From the NCBI GenBank assembly GCA_934045905.1, contig OW203762.1, forward strand, positions 10,507,647 through 10,571,646: a stretch of DNA of 64,000 nucleotides, read 5' to 3'. Positions 23,901 through 35,900 of the stretch are shown one piece after another. This DNA is from Leuctra nigra (taxonomy: Eukaryota > Arthropoda > Insecta > Plecoptera > Leuctridae). The notes beneath the pieces are model-generated. The model was not told the DNA's origin, searched no databases, and was given only the letters and a program-made list of their open reading frames with translations. The position numbers were made by a program, and so were the translations under genes. Within the stretch, counting starts at the first letter, position 1, and each line of letters opens with the position of its first letter.

Positions 23901-26900
23901 GCACTCGCGCCTGCGCGTATTGTACGTCGCCGACCTGCACACGAAGCCGGTCTCCTCCAGACACAGGTCCGCGCACTCCGTCTTGGACACCCCCGGGAAC
24001 TGCGCGTTGGTGAAGCCGCGCAACTCCTGGTTGATGTGACGCTCGAAGATCCACGCCAAGCCGCAGCTGGCGCCTGGAACAGTGCGGAACATGTGGAACT
24101 ACACGTCTTCCAGTGAGAAGCGTCTGAAGAGAGCATGTTTTAGTTGGGTTTGTATGCGCGCGCATCTGTTTTATAGAACGTAGAGTTATGTAGTCCAAAA
24201 GCGGCGTGTTCCAGCAATGCCTCGGCAGCGCAGTGGTTTGTTCGCTAGCATTCCGTGCGGCAGGCCGGGGTTCGATTCCCGTCCCCTGCGAGTTTTTTTT
24301 ATTTTGAATTTGCGCAAGTTTAAATTTGTCTAGCCATAGAGTTATTTTTTTTAGGTTGCCCAGCTGTAATTTTCGCCAACAAAGTGAGATGTTCCTTCAT
24401 TCTGAAGCGTGGACTTGTATTCAGCGAAATAAAGGGGCGTGGTTATTCTAAAACAAGCTGCCGCCAGACGTTACTCTTCCAGTGGGACACGACACGACAC
24501 TCAATGTCTGTGACGTAGGCTATTCATGCTGGTCATTATTTTGTCTGGAACGAAAACGCTCCGTCCGTCGCTCACACGGAGTGTTTTCGTTCCATATAAA
24601 TGCTGACCACATTGTAGGAGCAAAGTTATGACAGTAAGCGATGAAGTTGTAGATAAAGGTTCAATACAGATGATGTTTTTCTTACTTTTCGATGTTCATA
24701 ACGGTTTGCCAAATATATTTATATTTTGTCCCTCTAAAACCCACAGCCGTCTGTCCACTAACCGCTCCGATCCGCCCGACCGGCAAGAAAAGTATACATT
24801 TCTTTTTCATCGAGTTAATCTACCTACCTTTGACGCAGATGCCCTGGAAGTAGGCGACGCCCGGCGCCGCTCTGAGGTCGATGCGCGCGGCGTCGGCGTC
24901 GCCCTCCACCGCGACGCAGTCGTTGCGGTTGTAGTCGAGGTTGAAGCCGTGACAGCGGGGGTCCGAGCGACAGAGGGTGGCGCACTTGACGCTGAGGCCG
25001 GACAGAGGTTCGCGGAACAGCGTGAACCCGGGGCGGCCGGACAGCTCGTAGCCGGTCACCTTCTCGAACTCCGCGCTTCCGTAGCCACAACGTCCTCCTC
25101 CACCTCCACCTCCACCTCCACCTCCACCACCTCCTCCTCCGCCTCCACCTCCTCCTAGAGCAGAGATAATCATAGTTGTTATAATTGGGTTGTACGTCGT
25201 ACTGTTCTGCACTACGCTAATGGCGACGAACAACGAAATAATCAGTCACAGTCAGGAAAGTTGGCCGCGTGATTCGAACCCGGAGTGTTAGTCCAGAGAG
25301 GTTACGCCTGAGCCAACTTGATCCGTCAAATTGATTGTGTTTAAAATGATGATGCTTCATTTTATGTAAACTATTCAGTTGAGTGTCCTATGTTCGTAAA
25401 CAAAAAATACTTGTTTTAACCAACTTGTAATTTGAACATAAAGCTCTCAACTGAATTATTTTGGTTGATCTCATATTCGGATTTGTCTCAAGTTTGGTTA
25501 AAGATTTATACCTCAGTTAAATCTCAGCATAATTCTAATTTACTCAGATGACTAAACTGTTGTATGTTAGATTACCGTGGGATGGATATTGTCCCCCGCC
25601 GCCTCCGCCGCCCCCACCACCGCCACCACCTGGCAGGGGGCCGGAGCCCACTTGGCAGTCGCGCTCGTAGTAGTTTGTCCCTGGTCGACTCATCATCGCC
25701 TCGTTGCCGGCGGACGCTGAGGACAAACAGACAACATTCAACAGGTGAGTTCTAGTCGCTCGACAAACAGACAACATCAACAGGTGAGTTCTAGTTGTTC
25801 GACAAACAGACAACATCAACAGGTGAGTTCTAGTTGTTCGACAGACAACAGACAACATCAACAGGTGAGTTCTAGTCGCTCGACAAACAGACAACATCAA
25901 CAGGTGAGTTCTAGTCGCTCGACAAACAGACAACATCAACAGGTGAGTTCTAGACGCTCGACAAACAGACAACATCAACAGGTGAGTTCTAGTTGTTCGA
26001 CAAACAGACAACATCAACAGGTGAGTTCTAGACGCTCGACAAACAGACAACATCAACAGGTGAGTTCTAGTCGCTCGACAAACAGACAACATCAACAGGT
26101 GAGTTCTAGTTGTTCGACAGACAACAGACAACATCAACAGGTGAGTTCTAGTCGCTCGACAAAAAGACAACATCAACAGGTGAGTTCTAGTCGCTCGACA
26201 AACAGACAACATCAACAGGTGAGTTCTAGTCGCTCGACAAACAGACAACATCAACAGGTGAGTTCTAGTCGCTCGACAAACAGACAACATCAACAGGTGA
26301 GTTCTAGTCGCTCGACAAACAGACAACATCAACAGGTGAGTTCTAGTTGTTCGACAGACAACAGACAACATTCAACATCAACAGGTGTGTTCTAGTTGCT
26401 CGACAGACACAGACAACAGCAACAGGTGAGTTCTAGTCGCTCGACAAACAGACAACATCAACAGGTGAGTTCTAGTTGTTCGACAAACAGACAACATCAA
26501 CAGGTGAGTTCTAGACGCTCGACAAACAGACAACATCAACAGGTGAGTTCTAGTCGCTCGACAAACAGACAACATCAACAGGTGAGTTCTAGTTGTTCGA
26601 CAGACAACAGACAACATCAACAGGTGAGTTCTAGTCGCTCGACAAACAGACAACATCAACAGGTGAGTTCTAGTCGCTCGACAAACAGACAACATCAACA
26701 GGTGAGTTCTAGTCGCTCGACAAACAGACAACATCAACAGGTGAGTTCTAGTTGTTCGACAGACAACAGACAACATTCAACATCAACAGGTGTGTTCTAG
26801 TTGCTCGACAGACACAGACAACAGCAACAGGTGAGTTCTAGTCGCTCGACAAACAGACAACATCAACAGGTGAGTTCTAGTTGTTCGACAGACAACAGAC

Positions 26901-29900
26901 AACATCAACAGGTGAGTTCTAGTCGCTCGACAAACAGACAACATCAACAAGTGAGTTCTAGTCGCTCGACAAACAGACAACATCAACAGGTGAGTTCTAG
27001 TTGTTCGACAGACAACAGACAACATCAACAGGTGAGTTCTAGTCGCTCGACAAACAGACAACATCAACAGGTGAGTTCTAGTCGCTCGACAAACAGACAA
27101 CATCAACAGGTGAGTTCTAGTCGCTCGACAAACAGACAACATCAACAGGTGAGTTCTAGTTGTTCGACAGACAACAGACAACATTCAACATCAACAGGTG
27201 TGTTCTAGTTGCTCGACAGACACAGACAACAGCAACAGGTGAGTTCTAGTCGCTCGACAAACAGACAACATCAACAGGTGAGTTCTAGTTGTTCGACAGA
27301 CAACAGACAACATCAACAGGTGAGTTCTAGTTGTTCGACATACAGACAACATCAACAGGTGAGTTCTAGTTGTTCGACAGACAACAGACAACATCAACAG
27401 GTGAGTTCTAGTTGTTCGACAGACAACAGACAACATCAACAGGTGAGTTCTAGTTGCTCGACAGACACAGACAACAGCTACATGTGAGTTCTAGTTGTTC
27501 GACAGACAACAGACAACATCAACAGGTGAGTTCTAGTTGTTCGACAGACACAGACAACAGCTATATGTGAGTTCTAGTTGTTCGACAGACAACAGACAAC
27601 ATCAACAAGTGAGTTCTAGTTGTTCGTCAGACACAGACAACATCAACAGGTGAGTTCTAGTTGTTCGACAGACACGAGGTCCTATAGGCTCCGTGTGTGG
27701 GAACAAGTAGCGCCACTTCTAACAAACACGGGACGGGTGGAACTAATGTGTTAACAGTAATGATGGCAATGTATGAATGTGACAGTAAGGAAATGATGGA
27801 TCTGTAGTGAAATCATCAATTGTTTTATCTCATCTCACCTTACTTTCTGCAATATGGACAGTGCACAGCGTCAGTTTCACTGAACATCTTTAGCTGTCAC
27901 AGAACTCGAAAGTACCCATGTATTTTACAGAAGTCAACCTATTATCAAATATATCACAGTGATAACATTTTTGTTATCAAATATGAAATACTTCCGATTT
28001 AAACTGTTATTAAGATATTTATTTTACATGATATTTTCACAAAAGTAATATACACAAATCAATATTCTCAATATACATCAATATTTCACAATATATCAAT
28101 ATATCAATTTTGATATTTTCGCAAAATCGGGGATGGGGTTGGGTAGTGAGTTTGACCTTGAAAAGTTTTTTAATCAATTTTTATCAATATCTTTTACCAA
28201 TGTAATTGTTATCAAAATAAGGCTTTGCACGAGTATTCAAAACAGTTCAATGAAAATAATTCCATAGCTTGTAATGTTTTATTAGATTTACTTTGTCCTA
28301 CACGTGTTTAGTGCCCGAAAATTAGTAATATTATGGCACTAAACATCTGTTGGACAAAATAAAACTAATAACTTATTCCAAACTATGAAATTATTTCATT
28401 GAACTGTTCTGAATACTCGTACAAAGCCCTTTTTTGTTAACAATTTCATTGGTAAAAGATATTGATAAAAATCGATTAAAAACTCTTCAAGGCCATGCTC
28501 ACTGCTCAGCCGTCTTAAATAATCAAAAGTCCATTTTTAACCTGATTTAATTAATTAGCTTTTTGACTCACATCTGTCGTCGCTGCTGATGAAGCACTGG
28601 CCGCCGCTCTGGTAGTAAGAGAAGGAGCGACATATGAAGTCTGTGTAGTCGTAGCACAGTCTCTCGCAGTCTCTCTCATTGGTCACCGGCGTGAGCACCA
28701 GGTCGAGATAGCGCGGGTAAGAGTTGGCCACACTCTTGAAGTTGCACCGGGTCTCGGCTGTAAGAGAAGGAGCGACATATGAAGTCTGTGTAGTCATAGC
28801 ACAGTCTCTCGCAGTCTCTCTCATTGGTCACCGGCGTGAGCACCAGGTCGAGATAGCGCGGGTAAGAGTTGGCCACACTCTTGAAGTTGCACCGGGTCTC
28901 GGCTGTAAGAGAAGGAGCGACATATGAAGTCCGTGTAGTCGTAGCACAGTCTCTCGCAGTCTCTCTCATTGGTCACCGGCGTGAGCACCAGGTCGAGATA
29001 GCGCGGGTAAGAGTTGGCCACACTCTTGAAGTTGCACCGGGTCTCGGCTGTAAGAGAAGGAGCGACATATGAAGTCTGTGTAGTCATAGCACAGTCTCTC
29101 GCAGTCTCTCTCATTGGTCACCGGCGTGAGCACCAGGTCGAGATAGCGCGGGTAAGAGTTGGCCACACTCTTGAAGTTGCACCGGGTCTCGGCTGTAAGA
29201 GAAGGAGCGACATATGAAGTCCGTGTAGTCGTAGCACAGTCTCTCGCAGTCTCTCTCATTGGTCACCGGCGTGAGCACCAGGTCGAGATAGCGCGGGTAA
29301 GAGTTGGCCACACTCTTGAAGTTGCACCGGGTCTCGGCTGTAAGAGAAGGAGCGACATATGAAGTCCGTGTAGTCGTAGCACAGTCTCTCGCAGTCTCTC
29401 TCATTGGTCACCGGCGTGAGCACCAGGTCGAGATAGCGCGGGTAAGAGTTGGCCACACTCTTGAAGTTGCACCGGGTCTCGGCTGTAAGAGAAGGAGCGA
29501 CATATGAAGTCCGTGTAGTCGTAGCACAGTCTCTCGCAGTCTCTCTCATTGGTCACCGGCGTGAGCACCAGGTCGAGATAGCGCGGGTAAGAGTTGGCGA
29601 CACTCTTGAAGTTGCACCGGGTCTCGGCTGTAAGAGAACAAGTTAACTCGAGCTACAATCAAAAGCATCCTTGCTCCTTATCTCCAAAGCTCCTAACTTA
29701 TTAAAAATTAAATCAAAAGCAATTTTGGTGTCAAAATCTGTGTTTTCTTGCTTCAAAGTATGGAACTTTGAAGACTTGAAGACTAACTTCCCCTAGACTA
29801 GTATCACTTGAAAAGTTGTTTGAAGATTTGAATGTGATGGGGTGGGAGGATATAGGGTTAAAGTAATATGTCCGAAGGAATGTGCGTTGCTCGAACCCGG

Positions 29901-32900
29901 GGCTCGAACTCGGGACCCTCACTTGCCGGGCGAGAGCTCTGTCAAATGGGCTACCCGGTCGAACGGACGGATATTGGACACAACGCAATGATGAGGGTTA
30001 GAGATCTCCGAGGAGAATGGAATGAAGGTAGAGGATGCACACTACGAATCATTACCAAATTATTAGTATTTGGTATCATTACGAGTCATACCACGTTTTT
30101 TGTACAAGTTTACCGAACTCTATTTAGAAAGGTTGACGTGAGATATCCAGGCAGTACTCACGCTGTAGACACTGGTTCTCGAGATACTCTGTGGTGGCCG
30201 CAGTGTCGACGTACTCGGAGGGCATGGTGCGTCTGTCCTCGCTGCTGAGCTTGCAGGTGGCCGTCAGAGTGTCGTACTCCGCCGAGCGACACGGGAACCT
30301 GCGCTCCGCCAGACACGCCTCCATGCAGTCCCGCCGACTCTGGATCAGCGTGTGGACGACGTCGTCGTGGCCGCGGATCTCCTTGCCGGGGCGCCGCTCG
30401 AACGCCCACGCGCGTCCCTCGCAGCCGCGCACGTTGCCTGCGCATCATCAGTGTGTTCAACTGACCCACATGCTACTGACATTCTCCCCACAATGCCGGG
30501 GCTACCTACATGCTACTTAGTATTGCCGGGGCGGCGCTAACGCCCTCGCAGCCGCGCACGTTCCCTGCGCACCATCAGTGTGTTCAACTGACCCACCTGC
30601 TACTGATATTCTCCCCACAATGCCGGGGCTACCCACATGCTACTTAGTATTGCCGGGGCGACGCTAACGCCCACGCAGCCGCGCACGTTCCCTGCGCACC
30701 ATCAGTGTGTTCAACTGACCTACATGCTACTGACATTCTCCCCACAATGCCGGGGTTACCTACATGCTACTTACTTGCTTGCAATGTGTGTCCAAGTTGC
30801 CTACATTCTACTGAAATTCTTTCGTGCCTGAATTACCAACATATTTTTGAGAACGAGTTGCTGTTTGCATGAATAATCCAAATCGATTAGTACCTATCAT
30901 TTCAACCATAAAATATATTCCATGATGTTTAAATAGCAATTCAGTTAATAGTAGGACATATGAATATGATATATCCATAAATTTCCTTTGCATTTCAAAT
31001 GTGATTTAATATTGAATACAAACTTTAACGTTTCATATATCAGAACCAGTTTCTAGTTATTGTGTTAAAAGTAATTCTTTCTGGCTCTGTTAAATTACAA
31101 TTTTTTTTAATAATCGCAAAATTTGCCTCTTCTTCGAAATGTGAACTACTTTCTACTTAAATCATGTCATGCCACAGTTACATACTTTCAGCATACACTA
31201 ATGAAATTGATGTCAAGGTTACTTTCACTTTCTACTGAAATCTGTCACTAAAAGTGTGTTTTATACGAATTGCTCACGACCTTGCATTGATTGCGTATTG
31301 CGCCAAAGCGACCCACAATATTATATTAAAATGTTTTACTACTTCAAGAACCTTTTCGCTTGATACATATTTTCTTTGAAGCAGAATATTAATTCACATT
31401 AAGCAGACTAAGAGCCCGTTTTTGTACCTCTTGCTAAAGTTAGCTACCGGATAAAGTTCTTGATAGGGTTAGCTAGAGGATGAAATCAATGTAAAATTAG
31501 GAGCTTGCTGACTTTATCCGTTAGCTCAAGAACTTTAGCTAAAGGTACAAAAACCGGCCCTAAGTGCAGAATAATTTGACAGTAAAATCAATCTAAAGTA
31601 GGTAATGGGGTTCTTCACGCAAAACTATTGTAGATGGCGTTGCTGTCCTAACGGTAATAAGAACCAATCAAAATGCCGAGAGAGAGCCAATCAAAATGCA
31701 GAGCGGAATGGAAGATTTTTAAACCTTGGCGGGAGTTTGATTCAGAGATCTTGGATTCAAAGACCAACCAATCAGAGAGAGAGACTACTCCAATGCCGCT
31801 AGCGCTGCAAGTGAGAGCAAATGGCAGTGAACAACCCCATTCATCTAGTTAGCTCTGCTTTTCAAATAAATCACATGCAATTCCGTGATCCCAATATCTA
31901 TTTATGTCATTCAACAATGGATACCATAAAGAGACATTAGGATAACGGGTTATGTGACATTTTTTGAAACGCAGAGCTAACTTTATATTTTTGAATGTTG
32001 TGTATTATTATGATTTCAGTAGAATGTGAGTATCTCCGCCACCAATGTCAGTAGAGTAAGTAGAGAGTATGTAACCCCGGCACAACGCACACATCTCTCT
32101 CTCTCGCTCACCTCTGAGACACATCTTCTCGAAGTAGCTCTGTCCCTCTCTGGGCGACAGCTCGCTGCCTCTGCCCTGCGTGTTCCTGTCGAGCTTGAAG
32201 CACTTCATGGCGTTGTAGTCGAGACTGAAGGCCGGGCAGTCGGCGCCGGCCTCCAGACAGCGCGCGCCGCACTCCAGAGTGACGCCCGGGGACGTCGCCA
32301 TCGCCAGGCCCACCTGCTGGGCGGAGCGCAGGAAGTGGCCGGTCACCTTCTCGAACGTGAACAGACCTTCCTCGCACTGACCTGCAGCAGGACGCGAAGA
32401 GTTAGGTTAGGTTTGAGTCAACGCTTTCAGAACCAATAGAAGAAATAAAGATATATAAAACGGTTCGTTCAGTGCAATTATTTTAATTGAAGTCAACGTT
32501 TTAGCCTTGTTTTAACTGCCTGATGATATAGCATATTAATTCTAGGCTGAAGTTGATTTTACTTAAAATTATTGCACAGACCGAACCAAATTTCATGCAT
32601 TTTATATTGTTAGTTTACCTATTCGTTTCATTCTAATTCACAAGTACTACATTATGTGTCTCTTAATTTTAGTGGTGTTTTTCGTCGTACTGTACTACAA
32701 CTAGGCTTATGGTGACGGATGGGGATGAATATGTCAGGATAGCCGTTAGGAAGGAGGCAAACTTGGCCTATTAGTAGGGAACCTTCCCAACATTTGCTCT
32801 CGACTGAGAGGACCTGTTAAAGAAACTCGGTCAGGAAGGACGGCTTCGAGAATCGAATCTGGGTCTCCGGAGTAAAGATGAAGTGTCCAGGAGTCGTGGA

Positions 32901-35900
32901 GAGGTATTGTCTATGGAAGCTGAGACATGGAGATACGATCTGTGTTACGTCACGGCACTTACTGATGCTGCACTGCTTCTCCGCATAGATGGCGTCCCTC
33001 TTGGTGATGAGCGGTGCGTTGTTCAAGGCCACGGAGTCGTCACCGCTCAAGTAGCAGCGTTTCTCGTCCATCGCGTACGTGAAGGAGCGACAAGTGAACC
33101 CTCGGGCCTGGAACATCATTGCATTAGACACAGCAGTGGCGCGCGGTCTAGTTCAAGCAAGCCAGGCAGCGTTTCTCGTCCATCGCGTACGTGAAGGAGC
33201 GACAAGTGAACCCTCGGGCCTGGAACATCATTGCATTAGACACAGCAGTGGCGCGCGGTCTCGTTCAAGCAAGCCAGGCAGCGTTTCTCGTCCATCGCGT
33301 ACGTGAAGGAGCGACAAGTGAACCCTCGGGCCTGGAACATCATTGCATTAGACACAGCAGTGGCGCGCGGTCTAGTTCAAGCAAGCCAGGCAGCGTTTCT
33401 CGTCCATCGCGTACGTGAAGGAACGACAAGTGAACCCTCGGGCCTGGAACATCATTGCATTAGACACAGCAGTGGCGCGCGGTCTAGTTCAAGCAAGCCA
33501 GGCAGCGTTTCTCGTCCATCGCGTACGTGAAGGAGCGACACGTGAACCCCCGGGCCTGGAACATCATTGCATTAGACACAGCAGTGGCGCGCGGTCTAGT
33601 TCAAGCAAGCCAGGCAGCGTTTCTCGTCCATCGCGTACGTGAAGGAGCGACAAGTGAACCCTCGGGCCTGGAACATCATTGCATTAGACACAGCAGTGGC
33701 GCGCGGTCTAGTTCAAGCAAGCCAGGCAGCGTTTCTCGTCCATCGCGTACGTGAAGGAGCGACAAGTGAACCCTCGGGCCTGGAACATCATTGCATTAGA
33801 CACAGCAGTGGCGCGCGGTCTCGTTCAAGCAAGCCAGGCAGCGTTTCTCGTCCATCGCGTACGTGAAGGAGCGACAAGTGAACCCTCGGGCCTGGAACAT
33901 CATTGCATTAGACACAGCAGTGGCGCGCGGTCTAGTTCAAGCAAGCCAGGCAGCGTTTCTCGTCCATCGCGTACGTGAAGGAGCGACAAGTGAACCCTCG
34001 GGCCTGGAACATCATTGCATTAGACACAGCAGTGGCGCGCGGTCTAGTTCAAGCAAGCCAGGCAGCGTTTCTCGTCCATCGCGTACGTGAAGGAGCGACA
34101 AGTGAACCCTCGGGCCTGGAACATCATTGCATTAGACACAGCAGTGGCGCGCGGTCTCGTTCAAGCAAGCCAGGCAGCGTTTCTCGTCCATCGCGTACGT
34201 GAAGGAGCGACAAGTGAACCCTCGGGCCTGGAACATCATTGCATTAGACACAGCAGTGGCGCGCGGTCTAGTTCAAGCAAGCCAGGCAGCGTTTCTCGTC
34301 CATCGCGTACGTGAAGGAACGACAAGTGAACCCTCGGGCCTGGAACATCATTGCATTAGACACAGCAGTGGCGCGCGGTCTAGTTCAAGCAAGCCAGGCA
34401 GCGTTTCTCGTCCATCGCGTACGTGAAGGAGCGACACGTGAACCCCCGGGCCTGGAACATCATTGCATTAGACACAGCAGTGGCGCGCGGTCTAGTTCAA
34501 GCAAGCCAGGCAGTGTTTCTCGTCCATCGCGTACGTGAAGGAGCGACAAGTGAACCCTCGGGCCTGAAATATCATTGCAATATAGACACAGCAGTGGCGC
34601 GCGGTCTAGTTCAAGCAAGCCAGGCAGCGAAATATGACTATGTGAAATACTAGGAAAACGCTCTGAGTAACGCGTTGATGAGCGAGCACGAATACGCGCA
34701 AGACCTCTAACCGAAATTTTGTCTACCTATCAAAAATGTCCTTTAAAAGCCAATAATTCTTGAATTTCGTCACAGGCTTGTATGAAAATCTCCAACAATT
34801 CCTAAAATATTGGTCCCAATAACCGTGCAAAGTTTCAAGTTGATCGATTGAACCTTTATGATTGAACGGTTCCTTGTTAATTTTCAAAAATCACAGGATC
34901 TCGTTCAAAAAATATACCTGGGACCACTCATATGATATAAGTGTGTGAACACAATATTAGATCGATCTGTTGAACGGTCATATCAGTTTCATATATGTTT
35001 GAAAGTTTCTGCTCTGACTACCTTGGACTGAAGATTTGAAGATGCCGTGAAATATGAAATTCAAGAAATTTGACAGCCAAACGCAAAATGTCCCTAAACT
35101 GTCAATAACTTTTGGAATTTAATACAGATTAGTCTGAAAATTGTTAAAAAATACAGATAATGTTGGTCCCAATTACCATGCAAAGTTTTAAGTTAATCGG
35201 TCAAACGGTTCTAGTTTAAATTTCAATAATCAAATGATTTTTTTTTTAATTTTAACCAATGGGAGGATTTGTATGAAAATTTGCGAAATAAGAGGCAATG
35301 TTGGTCTGAATGACCATGCAAAATATGAGTTTGATCACATTTATCGAAGACCATTTTCATTTTTCAGCCTTTCAGGAGATGTTTATTTAAATTTTAACCA
35401 ATCAATGGATTTCAAAAAAAATTTGGGTCAGCAAAGAGAAAAGGTTGTCTCTACATGTGTGCAAAATTTCAGATCGATAGGTGAAACGGTGCGACTTCTA
35501 TTGCTCCAGATAGCAGCCAAAAGTAAAAAAAAAAACAAAAAAAAAAAAAAAAACAGAGGTCCGTGTCAAAAGAGTCAAAAGGAGACGCTCGCTTCGCTCG
35601 CTCAATGACTTAGAAAGGCTAAAATATTTGGTTTTTGGTAACATATGATGTTACCGTGAATTTGATACGTTTCCGTATCATATGTATGCCCCAGAATTTT
35701 CAATAAGTGTAATTTTATTAATTTGAGGGAGTTTGACCGTTACATTTGTATGCTTTAGGCAAAAATAATCTCACTATTCACATGTTCTCTTGGATCCGGG
35801 GTACTATTCTATAACTTTCAAATTCCCGATTCTGCTGGAATCCGATTCCGTGCAATGTTAATTCATACGACTGTGAATCGGGTTCCAGCACAATCGGGAA

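Noticed and set aside
24218..24293. Functional tRNA gene
   Set aside because: A- and B-box-like parts and a T-run are present, but the acceptor stem and anticodon arm do not pair; the SINE head explanation is better.
25544..27487. Long frames (up to 275 codons) with QHQQVSSS or CRATRTHLL repeats
   Set aside because: The minisatellite unit is 39 or 42 bp, divisible by three, so any frame without a stop stays open. No start context, domain or splice support.
28555..29646. 97-codon and 67-codon frames
   Set aside because: The 97-codon minus frames read one PAN6 exon copy in frame and then run out of frame into the next; plus-strand frames are shadows.
481..34648. CRISPR array
   Set aside because: Units are contiguous with no unique spacers, contain exon sequence, and the DNA is eukaryotic.
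33079..34653. 75-codon plus-strand frames (VNPRAWNIIALDTAVARG)
   Set aside because: Antisense to the 112-bp array; no independent evidence.
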